Assembly: GCA_049585815.1 (NCBI GenBank)
Contig: JBAVAR010000054.1
Location: 70,576-134,575 of the forward strand
Origin: DATLSM01 sp049585815
GTDB lineage: Bacteria; Actinomycetota; Thermoleophilia; Solirubrobacterales; 70-9
DNA length: 64,000 nt
Reading direction: 5' to 3'
The stretch's first letter is position 1, and each line of letters begins with the position of its first letter. Of this stretch, positions 17,723 to 26,258 are shown one piece after another. Position numbers and translations under genes: made by a program. The notes beneath the pieces are model-generated. The model saw only the letters and a list, made by a program, of their open reading frames with translations, did no database searches and was not told where the DNA came from.

Positions 17723-18115
17723 ATGCCCACGACCAAAAACGTTCTTGACGAGGCTCGCTCTCTGGTTCAGAAGCGCCTCGCAGAGCTCGACGCCGAGCGA
17801 AAGCGTCTCGAGGGAGCGCTTGCCAACCTCGGCGGCAAAGCGGTCGGCCGCCGCCCGGGCCGCCCGCGAGGCTCGGGTTCAAAAAAATCCGCAACCACAA
17901 CCAAACCCGCCAGTCCCAGTCCCCGTCGTCGTCGTCGCCGCGGCGGCACCCGCGCTGATCAGGCGGTCGGCCTAATTGAGAAAAACCCCGGCATCAGTGC
18001 GTCACAGATCGCCAAATCGATGAAAATTAAGCCCAACTACCTCTACCGGGTCCTTGGCGACCTCGAGAAAGAGGGAAGGGTGAAAAAGTCGGGCCGCCAG
18101 TACAGCGCCACTTAG
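17723..18115 (+). CDS. Basic DNA-binding-like protein: coiled coil, AT-hook-like linker, winged helix
   Basis: 130 residues from the ATG at 17723, six bases after GGAAAGG; an ATG at 17717 is possible. An N-terminal helix (EARSLVQKRLAELDAERKRL) looks like a short coiled coil. The middle is Arg/Pro/Gly-rich with GRRPGRPRGSGSKK, an AT-hook-like core, and a run of seven Arg. The C-terminal ~55 residues read as a winged helix (IEKNPGISASQIAKSMKI, YRVLGDLEKEGRVKKSGRQY). It probably binds DNA as a regulator or nucleoid protein. Target unknown. A strong hairpin follows the stop. Confidence 0.75.
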   Translation: MPTTKNVLDEARSLVQKRLAELDAERKRLEGALANLGGKAVGRRPGRPRGSGSKKSATTTKPASPSPRRRRRRGGTRADQAVGLIEKNPGISASQIAKSMKIKPNYLYRVLGDLEKEGRVKKSGRQYSAT

Positions 18116-18135
18116 GCCAGCGGCACAGTTGGGCA

Positions 18136-18160
18136 GGCCGGCCCCCCGGGGGGGCCGGCC
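18136..18160. terminator. GC-rich hairpin between convergent genes
   Basis: GGCCGGCCCCCC (18136-18147) is followed directly by a G7 run and CCGGCC, making a long near-perfect GC stem. There is only a weak T-rich tail (TTCACTGCTT). Its position between two converging genes suggests a two-way terminator. Confidence 0.65.
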
Positions 18161-18173
18161 TTCACTGCTTGGA

Positions 18174-19160
18174 CTAGATCAGCCCCAGCCTGCCGACGGC
18201 CTCTCGCTCTTCGCGCAGCTCGGCCGCGGTTGCATCGATCCGCTCGCGGGAGAACTCAGGAACCTCTAGCCCCTCGACGATCTTCCACTCGCCCGCGGCG
18301 CAGGTGCAGGGATAGCCGCTGATAATTCCCGCCTCCACACCGTAGGAGCCGTCGGCGGGCACCGACATCGAGACCCAATCTCCCTCGGGAGTTCCGAGTA
18401 CCCAATCGTGGATGTGATCGATCGCCGCATTCGCCGCGGACGCCGCGCTCGACGCGCCCCGTGCGGCGATCACCTCGGCCCCGCGCTTGGCGACGCGCGG
18501 AATGAACTCACCAGCGATCCACGCCTCATCGTCGACCGCCTCCCAGGCGCTCTCACCATTCACCCTTGCGTTGACCAGGTCCGGATACTGAGTGATCGAG
18601 TGGTTGCCCCAGATCGCCATCCGGCTCACCGCGCTGACCGGCTGGCCGAGCTTGTTGGCAAGCTGTGAGATCGCCCGGTTGTGGTCAAGACGTGTCATCG
18701 CGGTGAATCGCTCTTGAGGCACGTCGGGAGCGTTGGACATCGCGATCAGGCAGTTGGTGTTCGCCGGGTTGCCGACCACCAGAACCCTGACATCGTCGGC
18801 GGCGGCGGCGTTGATCGCCTCACCCTGGGGCTTGAAGATCCCGCCGTTTGCCTCCAGTAGGTCAGATCGCTCCATACCGGGGCCGCGCGGACGAGCGCCG
18901 ACCAGCAGCGCCACGCTGCAGCCGTCAAACGCCTGCTTCGGATCGTCGGAGATATCGACACGGTGAAGGAGCGGGAAGGCGCAGTCATCCAACTCCATCG
19001 CCGTCCCCTCCGCAGCCTTCACGGCATCGGGGATCTCGAGCAGACTCAGCTCGACCGGTGTGTCGGGGCCGAGCATCGCTCCGCTGGCGATCCGAAACAG
19101 GATTGCGTAGCCGATCTGGCCGGCGGCGCCGGTGACGGTGACCTTGACGGGTGTGCTCAC
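18174..19160 (-). CDS. mdh: Malate dehydrogenase
   Basis: 328 residues from GTG, with a GAGGAG ribosome site. The Rossmann loop is GAAGQIGY (11-18), the mobile active-site loop is R90-P-R92-GPGM, substrate residues lie in RLDHNRA (about 157-163), and the catalytic His is H187 in WGNHS. The length and sequence match the LDH-like cytosolic-type bacterial MDH (group with Thermus/Streptomyces). It interconverts malate and oxaloacetate with NAD(H) in the TCA cycle. It sits 33 bases downstream of icd on the same strand. Confidence 0.96.
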   Translation of the reverse strand: MSTPVKVTVTGAAGQIGYAILFRIASGAMLGPDTPVELSLLEIPDAVKAAEGTAMELDDCAFPLLHRVDISDDPKQAFDGCSVALLVGARPRGPGMERSDLLEANGGIFKPQGEAINAAAADDVRVLVVGNPANTNCLIAMSNAPDVPQERFTAMTRLDHNRAISQLANKLGQPVSAVSRMAIWGNHSITQYPDLVNARVNGESAWEAVDDEAWIAGEFIPRVAKRGAEVIAARGASSAASAANAAIDHIHDWVLGTPEGDWVSMSVPADGSYGVEAGIISGYPCTCAAGEWKIVEGLEVPEFSRERIDATAAELREEREAVGRLGLI

Positions 19161-19193
19161 GGAATCGTTTCTCCTCGGATCGTGGTTTGGGCC

Positions 19194-20408
19194 CTATGCC
19201 ATCGCCATTCGCAGGCCCTCGTCTATTGAGGCAAGAAAATTCTGGGTCGTCTGGTACTCCTGCTCGGGGCCGATGAGGAGGGCCAAGTCCTTGGTCATCT
19301 TGCCGTTTTCGACCGTCTCGATACAGACCCGCTCGAGCGTCTCCGCGAAGTGAGAGACATCGGGGGTCTCATCGAGCCGTCCGCGCGCTGCAAGACCTCG
19401 AGTCCAGGCAAAGATCGAGGCGATCGGATTCGTCGAGGTCGGCCTGCCCTCCTGGTGCTGGCGGAAATGGCGGGTGACCGTGCCGTGCGCCGCCTCGGCC
19501 TCAACGGTCCTGCCATCGGCGCTCATCAGCACGCTGGTCATCAGCCCGAGCGAGCCGAACCCCTGGGCGACGGTGTCTGACTGCACGTCGCCATCGTAGT
19601 TCTTGCACGCCCACACATATCCGCCTTCCCACTTCAGAGCCGCCGCGACCATGTCGTCGATCAGGCGGTGTTCGTAGGTCAGCCCCGCGACCTTGAAATC
19701 TGCCTCGAATTCAGCTGCGAACACCTCGGCGAAGATGTCCTTAAAACGACCGTCGTAACGCTTCAGGATGGTGTTCTTGGTCGATAGATAGACGGGGTAG
19801 CCGCGCTCAAGGCCATAGCGCATCGATGCCCGGGCGAAATCGCGGATCGAGTTATCGAGGTTGTACATCGCCATCGCGACCCCGCCGCCGGGGAAGTCAT
19901 AGACATCGAGCTCGATCGGATCCGAACCGTCTTTGGGCGTGTAGGTGAGCGTCAGGGTCCCCTCCCCGCCCACCACCATGTCACTCGCCCTGTATTGATC
20001 GCCAAAGGCGTGGCGGCCGATCACAATCGGTTTGGTCCATCCCGGCACCAGGCGCGGGACGTTGGCGATCACAATCGGCTCACGGAAAATGACCCCGCCG
20101 AGGATGTTGCGAATTGTCCCGTTGGGCGAGCGATACATCTCCTTCAGACCGAACTCCTCGACCCGCGCCTCATCGGGGGTGATCGTGGCGCACTTCACCC
20201 CGACCCCGTGCTCCTTGATCGCGTTGGCCGCTTCGACCGTGATCCTGTCCTCCGTCGCGTCCCGACTTTCGATCCCAAGATCGAAGTAGATCAACTCGAC
20301 GTCAAGGTAGGGCAGGATGAGCTGCTCCTTGATGAAGGCCCAGATAATCCGGGTCATCTCGTCGCCGTCGAGCTCGACGACCGGCTTCTTCACCTTGATC
20401 TTGGCCAC
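19194..20408 (-). CDS. icd: NADP-dependent isocitrate dehydrogenase (dimeric, type II)
   Basis: 404 residues from GTG. The substrate-binding string YRSPNGTIRNILGG gives S94, N96 and R100, with R109 and R132 further on. GDEMTRIIW at the N-terminus and KNYDGDVQSD with SLGLMTS are typical of the eukaryote-like homodimeric NADP enzymes of about 400 residues, not the E. coli type. It decarboxylates isocitrate to 2-oxoglutarate. It is co-oriented with mdh, so the two TCA enzymes probably share a transcript. Confidence 0.95.
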   Translation of the reverse strand: MAKIKVKKPVVELDGDEMTRIIWAFIKEQLILPYLDVELIYFDLGIESRDATEDRITVEAANAIKEHGVGVKCATITPDEARVEEFGLKEMYRSPNGTIRNILGGVIFREPIVIANVPRLVPGWTKPIVIGRHAFGDQYRASDMVVGGEGTLTLTYTPKDGSDPIELDVYDFPGGGVAMAMYNLDNSIRDFARASMRYGLERGYPVYLSTKNTILKRYDGRFKDIFAEVFAAEFEADFKVAGLTYEHRLIDDMVAAALKWEGGYVWACKNYDGDVQSDTVAQGFGSLGLMTSVLMSADGRTVEAEAAHGTVTRHFRQHQEGRPTSTNPIASIFAWTRGLAARGRLDETPDVSHFAETLERVCIETVENGKMTKDLALLIGPEQEYQTTQNFLASIDEGLRMAMA

Positions 20409-20540
20409 CGAGGCGCCACCCTAGCGAGAGCGCGCCGCCACGTCCCCTCCGGTGGGCCCAGAGCGTTTGGCGAGCGCCCGATCGCGGGTGAGGGTGCTCC
20501 CGCTTGGGACCCTCGACTCCGAAGTGCGAGAATCGGGGTG

Positions 20541-22205
20541 ATGGCAACCGCCGAGCACCCGACCACGAGCACGCACGAGGTCTTCAACCAACCGCCGCCG
20601 CTGGAGGACTACAACCCCTTCGATGCTGATCGTCCGCTGGTGGAGGCATTGCGGCGCGAGGGCGGTGGCTGGGCCGAGGACCGCACCAGGGAGCTGGCGG
20701 CGATCTGCGGTTCTCACCAGACAATCCGCTGGGGCTTTGAGGCGAACGAGAAGAAGCCGATCCTGCGCACCCACGACCGCTATGGGCACAGAATTGATGA
20801 GGTCGAGTTCGACAGCTCCTGGCATGAACTGATGCGGATCGGTGTAAGCAGCGGGCTGCACGCGATGCCATGGCGCGAGCCCGGTCCCGGCGCCAACGTC
20901 GCCCGGGCTGCGATGTTCAGCCAGCTGATGCAGGCCGAGAGCGGGGTCGGCTGCCCGATCTCGATGACCTACTCGGCGATCCCGGCTCTGCGAAAGCAAG
21001 CCGAGCTGGCCGAGGTCTGGGAGCCCCGCTTCCTTTCGCTGGATTACGACGAGGCCTCCGCCCCGGCCGCGCACAAGCGTGGCTCGCTCTGTGGAATGGC
21101 GATGACCGAGAAGCAGGGCGGCTCGGACGTGCGCGCCAATACCACGGTCGCCCGGCCGCTCAATGGCGGCGGCCCGGGCGCCGAGTATGAGGTCGTCGGC
21201 CACAAGTGGTTCTGCTCGGCGCCGATGTGTGACGCCTTCCTCGTCCTCGCCCAGACCGATTCCGGGATCTCCTGCTTCCTGATGCCCCGCTGGACCCCTG
21301 ACGGCGAGCGCAACAACTTCCACATCCAGCGGCTCAAGGACAAGTTGGGCAACCGCTCCAACGCCTCGAGCGAGGTCGAGTTCCGCGGCGCCTGGGCGCA
21401 GATGGTCGGCGAGGAGGGTCGCGGCGTCCCGACGATCATCGAGATGGTCAACCACACCCGGCTCGACTGCGTGATCGGTGCCGCCTCCGGCTACCGCGCC
21501 GGGGTCGTGCAGGCCCTGCATCACGCCGCCCACCGCTCCACCTTCGGCGCCAGGCTGATCGACCAGCCCCTGATGCAGAACGTGCTGGCGGACCTCTGTG
21601 TGGACTCGGAGGCCGCAACCGTCGCCGCGATGCGACTGGCGCGCAGCTACGACGAGGTTGCCGCGGGCGAGGAGGGGGCCGTCGAGTTCCGTCGCCTGGC
21701 CAATCCCGTCTTGAAGTACTGGCTCTGCAAGCGCGCTCCCGCGCACGCGGTCGAGTGCCTGGAGTGTCTCGGCGGCAACGGCTACGTCGAGGACTCAGGC
21801 ATGCCGCGCCTCTTCCGCGAGAGCCCGCTCGCCTCGATCTGGGAGGGGTCGGGCAACGTCCAGTGCCTAGATGTGCTGCGAGCCATGGTCAAGAACCCGG
21901 CGTCAGTGGAGGCCTTTTTCAACGAAGTGATGCAGGCGACCGGTGCCGAACCGAAACTCGATGCCTACGTAAGTTCCCTGCGCGATGAGATCCCCGGCGA
22001 CATCGACACGATTCAGCACCGCGCCCGCCGCATCGTCGAGGCGATGGCAATCGCCCTCCAAGCCTCGCTGTTGATCCGCTACGGCGATGAGGCGGTCGCC
22101 GACGCGTTCTGTGCATCCCGCCTCTGCGGCGAGTGGGGGCACGCCTACGGCACCCTCCCGGCCGGCGCGGATTTCACCAGCATCATCGCCCGCCACCGCC
22201 CGTAG
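20541..22205 (+). CDS. AidB-like acyl-CoA dehydrogenase
   Basis: 554 residues from the ATG at 20541; the frame extends far upstream through the antisense of icd and is not used. HEVFNQPPPLEDYNPFD at the N-terminus is the AidB signature, and MTYSAIPALRKQ, GMAMTEKQGGSDVRANTT and LEGLGGNGYVEDSG-like text (LECLGGNGYVEDSG) define the flavin-binding core. E. coli AidB binds FAD and DNA during alkylation stress. Whether this homologue does so or acts on branched acyl-CoAs is open. It ends 23 bases inside the convergent protease gene. Confidence 0.9.
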   Translation: MATAEHPTTSTHEVFNQPPPLEDYNPFDADRPLVEALRREGGGWAEDRTRELAAICGSHQTIRWGFEANEKKPILRTHDRYGHRIDEVEFDSSWHELMRIGVSSGLHAMPWREPGPGANVARAAMFSQLMQAESGVGCPISMTYSAIPALRKQAELAEVWEPRFLSLDYDEASAPAAHKRGSLCGMAMTEKQGGSDVRANTTVARPLNGGGPGAEYEVVGHKWFCSAPMCDAFLVLAQTDSGISCFLMPRWTPDGERNNFHIQRLKDKLGNRSNASSEVEFRGAWAQMVGEEGRGVPTIIEMVNHTRLDCVIGAASGYRAGVVQALHHAAHRSTFGARLIDQPLMQNVLADLCVDSEAATVAAMRLARSYDEVAAGEEGAVEFRRLANPVLKYWLCKRAPAHAVECLECLGGNGYVEDSGMPRLFRESPLASIWEGSGNVQCLDVLRAMVKNPASVEAFFNEVMQATGAEPKLDAYVSSLRDEIPGDIDTIQHRARRIVEAMAIALQASLLIRYGDEAVADAFCASRLCGEWGHAYGTLPAGADFTSIIARHRP

Positions 22206-23370
22206 CGGCCTCCCTCAGTGCCCGCCCGACCTGCTCGGCGGTGATCACCCCGGCGAGCCGGCCCTCGGCGTCAACCGCCATCAGGGCGCCGAAGCGGCGC
22301 AGGTTCTGATTGGCCAGAAGCGAGTCAAGCGGAGCGTCCTCGCTGACGTGGAGCGATCCCCGGTCGCGCTCGAGCAGTTCTGAGACCAGGGAGGTGGCGC
22401 GTGAAACCTCGGGGACCTCGTCGGCCTGGTCGCGCTCCAGCAGGCCGAGAAAGCGGTGGGCGGCATCGACGACCGGAAACCAGGGCCAGCGGTAGCGCAG
22501 GAAATACTCGTCGAGCGCCTGCTCGACGCTGAGCTCTCCCGGGATCGCCACCGGCTCTCGGTCCATCACGTCGGCGACACGCATATCCCCAATCCGACTG
22601 GAGATCGCCGTCTGCATCGCCGCCCCCCGCGCCGAGCCATTGATCACCATCCCGATCAAGATCAGCCAGATCCCCCAGAACAAGCCGAGTTCCCCCTGGG
22701 TGGCCACCATCAGCAGGCCGCCGCCGATGAACAGGTAACCGAAGGCCCGCCCGAGCGAGGCCGCGAAGCGGGTGGCGGAGCTACGCTCGCCGGTCCGCCA
22801 CCAGACCAGAGCCCGCACCACCCGACCGCCATCCATCGGGAAGGCGGGAAGCAGGTTGAAGGCCAGAACGATGAAGTTGATCGAGGCGAGCCAGGCGATC
22901 ATCGCCAGCACCCCCGAGGTCCCCGAGTTTGACTCGACCAGCATCGCCTTCTCGAACTGATGTGGGCCGGCCGCGGCGAGTCCGATCGCCGCGAGGATCA
23001 CGACGATTGCCAGGGTCACCAGCGGCCCCGCGATCGCCACCTTGAACTCCGTCGCCGGGCTGTCGGTTTCCCGGTCCATCCTCGCCATCCCGCCGAAGAT
23101 CCACAGCTGAATGCTGGAGATGCCGATCCCGTTGCGTTCCGCGACCACCGCATGGCCCAGCTCGTGCAGGACGATCGAGCCAAAGAAGCCGATCGCGCTG
23201 GCCACGGCGAGCGCGAACGGCGCCGTGGAGGAACCGGACTGCCCGAGCACGTTTGCATAGAACTGCGACAGCCAAAAGATCACCAGGAAGAGGACGAGGA
23301 ACCAGGACCAGTCGACCGCGATCCTGATCCCGCGGACGTGGAAGAGGGTGATCGAGCCGCCACCGAACAT
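22183..23370 (-). CDS. Site-2 protease-type M50 metalloprotease with CBS domains
   Basis: 395 residues. The membrane zinc protease core has HELGH at 69-73 and the third-ligand motif NLLPAFPMDGG at about 172-182, within about six spans. From about residue 250 two CBS domains follow (VADVMDREPVAIPGELSVEQAL and VSELLERDRGSLHVSEDAPL). Such proteins cleave membrane-bound substrates, and the CBS pair probably senses an adenine nucleotide. The start codon lies only six bases from the annotated sdhA ATG on the other strand. Confidence 0.93.
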   Translation of the reverse strand: MFGGGSITLFHVRGIRIAVDWSWFLVLFLVIFWLSQFYANVLGQSGSSTAPFALAVASAIGFFGSIVLHELGHAVVAERNGIGISSIQLWIFGGMARMDRETDSPATEFKVAIAGPLVTLAIVVILAAIGLAAAGPHQFEKAMLVESNSGTSGVLAMIAWLASINFIVLAFNLLPAFPMDGGRVVRALVWWRTGERSSATRFAASLGRAFGYLFIGGGLLMVATQGELGLFWGIWLILIGMVINGSARGAAMQTAISSRIGDMRVADVMDREPVAIPGELSVEQALDEYFLRYRWPWFPVVDAAHRFLGLLERDQADEVPEVSRATSLVSELLERDRGSLHVSEDAPLDSLLANQNLRRFGALMAVDAEGRLAGVITAEQVGRALREAATGGGGR

Positions 23371-23376
23371 CTCTCA

Positions 23377-25128
23377 ATGGTAAGCGTCTTCGAAAATCCG
23401 ACCGCGGCGTCGGATTTCCTCGCTATAGCATCCGCGCCCGTGCCCACTCATGACGTACTGGTGATCGGCGCCGGCCTGGCCGGCCAGCGAGCTGCCCTCG
23501 CCGCCGCCGAGCAGGGGGTCTCGGTCGGAATCCTCAGCAAGGTCCATCCGGTGCGCTCGCACTCCAACGCGGCCCAGGGCGGGATCAACGCGGCGCTCAA
23601 TCCCGGCGATTCGTGGGAGTCGCACGCCTTCGACACGATCAAGGGCTCCGATTACCTCGGCGATCAGGACGCAATCGAGATCATGTGCCGCGAGGCGCCG
23701 GAGGAGATCCTCCACCTCGAGCACCTCGGTGTCACCTTCCACCGCAATGAGGAGGGAAAGCTCGGCACCCGCGCCTTCGGCGGCGCCTCCGCGGCCCGCA
23801 CCTACTACGTCGCTGATATCACCGGCCAGGCGATCATGCACGTGCTCTATGAGCAGCTGATGAAGCACTCCGAGCAGGTGGCCCGCTATGAGGAGTGGTT
23901 CTGCACGGCGCTGGCGATGGACGAGCAGGGCGAGTGCTGCGGGGTGGTAACTCGCAACATCGCCGACGGCTCGATGGAGCTGTTCCAGGCCAAGGCGGTG
24001 GTCCTCGCCTGCGGCGGCAACGGCCAGGTCTGGAAACCGACAACCAATGCACTGATCTGTACCGGCGACGGGATCGCGATGGCCTACCGAGTCGGGGCGA
24101 AGCTGATGGACATGGAGATGATCCAGTACCACCCGACGACGCTGGCAGGCAAGGGGTTCCTGATCACCGAGGGGGCCCGCGGCGAGGGCGCCCATCTGCT
24201 CAACGCAAAGGGCGAGCGGTTCATGGAGCGCTACGCGCCGAACAAGATGGAGCTGGCATCGCGCGATGTCGTCTCCCGCGCCGAGCAGACCGAGATCAAT
24301 GAGGGCCGCGGCTTTCCCGACGGCACGGTTGCCCTTGACATCACGGTGGTGCCAAAGAAGCGGGTGCATGAGGCGCTGCGGGAGATCGTTCTGGTTGGCC
24401 GCGATTTCGCCGGCGTCGACATCACCCGCGAACCGATCCACATCAAGCCGGGCAACCACTACACGATGGGCGGGGTAAAGACCGACGTCGACGGCCGCAC
24501 CGACATTCCCGGTCTATATGCCGCCGGCGAGACGGCCTGCGTCTCGGTCCACGGCGGCAATCGCCTCGGAGCCAACTCGCTGCTCGACACGCTGATCTTC
24601 GGTCGCCGATCCGGCGTCGACGCCGCCGCCCGGGCCAAACGAGTCGACGGTTCGCGCCCCTCCAAGCAGGTGCTCGAGACCGAGGAGGCGGCCATCGCGG
24701 CGATCTCCTCTCGGGAGAAGGGCTCGGGCCGGCGGGTCTCGGAGATCAAGCTCGAGCTGGGGGAAACGATGGACGCCAAGGTCGCCGTCTTCCGCGAGGA
24801 GGCGAGCATCCAGGAGGCACTGGAGATCGTGCGCAGGCTCAAAGAGGAGGCGGGTTCCGCGTACATCGACGACCGCAGCCGCGTCTTCAACCAGGACATC
24901 CTGGCGGCGATCGAGCTGGGCTACATGCTTGACAACGCCGAGTGCACCTGCGTCGGTGCCTTGGAGCGCCGGGAGAGCCGTGGTGCCCAATACCGCACCG
25001 ACTTCCCCGAGCGAAACGACGAGGAGTGGCTCAAGCACATCGACCTCCAGCTCGGCGACCAGGGGCCGGAGATCTCATACTCAGAGGTGACCATTACAAA
25101 GTGGGAGCCTCAGGAGAGGACTTACTGA
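23377..25128 (+). CDS. sdhA: Succinate dehydrogenase flavoprotein subunit
   Basis: 583 residues from the ATG at 23377; a GTG at 23440 would give 562 and would leave about 70 bases for a promoter (TATAGC lies at 23424-23429). The FAD site is VLVIGAGLAGQRAAL, the flavin-linked His region is HSNAAQGGINAAL, HPTTLAGKGFLITEGARGEG carries active-site residues, and GGNRLGANSLLDTLIFGRR binds FAD. It oxidises succinate to fumarate and passes electrons to SdhB. The stop overlaps the sdhB start as TGATG. Confidence 0.95.
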   Translation: MVSVFENPTAASDFLAIASAPVPTHDVLVIGAGLAGQRAALAAAEQGVSVGILSKVHPVRSHSNAAQGGINAALNPGDSWESHAFDTIKGSDYLGDQDAIEIMCREAPEEILHLEHLGVTFHRNEEGKLGTRAFGGASAARTYYVADITGQAIMHVLYEQLMKHSEQVARYEEWFCTALAMDEQGECCGVVTRNIADGSMELFQAKAVVLACGGNGQVWKPTTNALICTGDGIAMAYRVGAKLMDMEMIQYHPTTLAGKGFLITEGARGEGAHLLNAKGERFMERYAPNKMELASRDVVSRAEQTEINEGRGFPDGTVALDITVVPKKRVHEALREIVLVGRDFAGVDITREPIHIKPGNHYTMGGVKTDVDGRTDIPGLYAAGETACVSVHGGNRLGANSLLDTLIFGRRSGVDAAARAKRVDGSRPSKQVLETEEAAIAAISSREKGSGRRVSEIKLELGETMDAKVAVFREEASIQEALEIVRRLKEEAGSAYIDDRSRVFNQDILAAIELGYMLDNAECTCVGALERRESRGAQYRTDFPERNDEEWLKHIDLQLGDQGPEISYSEVTITKWEPQERTY

Positions 25129-26258
25129 TGGCGCAGTACACGCTTAAGGTTCGCCGGTACCAGCCAGAGAGCGGTGAGGGGGCCTACTGGGAGGAGTTCA
25201 AGGTCGAGCTCGATCCCTCGCTCTCGGTCCTCGACGGGCTGCTCCAGGTAAAAGACCGAGAGGACGGCTCGCTCTCGGTGCGCTGCTCCTGCCGCGCCGC
25301 GATCTGCGGTTCCTGCGGGATGAAGATCAACGGCCAGTCCGGCCTCGGCTGCAAGACCCAGATCGGCGAGGCACAGGAGCTCGCCAAAAAGAAGGCAAGC
25401 GTCGGCAGCGGTGAGGGCACGATCGTGGTTGAGCCGATGGGGAATATGCCGGTCATAAAGGACCTGATCACCGACATGGAGTCGACGCACTGGACCAAGA
25501 TTCGCCGCGTCACTCCCTGGCTGCTACCGCACGGAGCACCGCCCCAACGCGAGTACATCGTCGAGCCCGAATCGATGATCGACATCACCCAGTCGATGGC
25601 CTGCATCCAGTGCGGCGCCTGCGTCTCCTCCTGCCTCTCGATGGAAGCAGACCCCGACTTCATCGGCCCCGCCGCTCTGGCCAAGGCCTATCGCTTCGTT
25701 GGCGACCCCCGCGACGCCGAGACCGTCGAGCGCCTCCACGACCTGGCCGAGGACCCACACGGGATCTATGACTGCACCCACTGCTTCAGCTGCATCGATG
25801 CCTGCCCCAAGGGCGTCGCCCCGATGGACCAGATCATGCGCCTGCGCCGACGGGCAGGCGAGGAGGGGATCGAGGATCCAAATAGCGGCCACGATCACGA
25901 GATGGCCTTCGTCAAGATCATCGAAAAGAAGGGGACCCTCGACGAGTCCATGCTGCTGCAGGAGTCATTCGCGCCGGGGGCGAAGGGCAAGCTGAAACCG
26001 ACAAAACGGGCGATCCGAGAAATGATCGCCTCCTTGCCGACCGCGATTCGCGGTATCCGCACCGGCAAGATGCGCTCGCTGCCGAAGCTGATCCCCGGGA
26101 TGCACCCGAAGCTACCCGGCGGCGCCCAGGATGAGGTCAGGACGATCTACAAGCACTCCGAGCAGCACAACGTCGAACTGAACCTGTATATCCGGGGCGA
26201 GGAGAGCGATGATGCCCAGCCCGATGGCAGCGCTGCCGAGGAGGTCGCAAATGGCTGA
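25128..26258 (+). CDS. sdhB: Succinate dehydrogenase iron-sulfur subunit, extended, with an extra Cys at the third cluster
   Basis: 376 residues, about 130 longer than usual SdhB. The plant-type [2Fe-2S] site uses C55, C60, C63 and C75. C159-x2-C162-x2-C165-x3-C169 is the [4Fe-4S] site. The third site reads C216-x2-C219-x2-C222-x3-C226, with an additional Cys (C219) where classic SdhB lacks one, so it may hold [4Fe-4S] rather than [3Fe-4S]. The C-terminal extension is Lys/Arg-rich and ends acidic. The start overlaps sdhA. The next gene encodes the CCG subunit. Confidence 0.93.
   Translation: MAQYTLKVRRYQPESGEGAYWEEFKVELDPSLSVLDGLLQVKDREDGSLSVRCSCRAAICGSCGMKINGQSGLGCKTQIGEAQELAKKKASVGSGEGTIVVEPMGNMPVIKDLITDMESTHWTKIRRVTPWLLPHGAPPQREYIVEPESMIDITQSMACIQCGACVSSCLSMEADPDFIGPAALAKAYRFVGDPRDAETVERLHDLAEDPHGIYDCTHCFSCIDACPKGVAPMDQIMRLRRRAGEEGIEDPNSGHDHEMAFVKIIEKKGTLDESMLLQESFAPGAKGKLKPTKRAIREMIASLPTAIRGIRTGKMRSLPKLIPGMHPKLPGGAQDEVRTIYKHSEQHNVELNLYIRGEESDDAQPDGSAAEEVANG

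Noticed and set aside
20421..21746. A 441-codon open frame antisense to the AidB-like gene.
   Set aside because: The opposite strand has clear acyl-CoA dehydrogenase motifs throughout. The antisense product has no recognisable fold.
23374..24459. A 361-codon frame antisense to sdhA.
   Set aside because: SdhA motifs lie on the plus strand. This is a codon-bias shadow.
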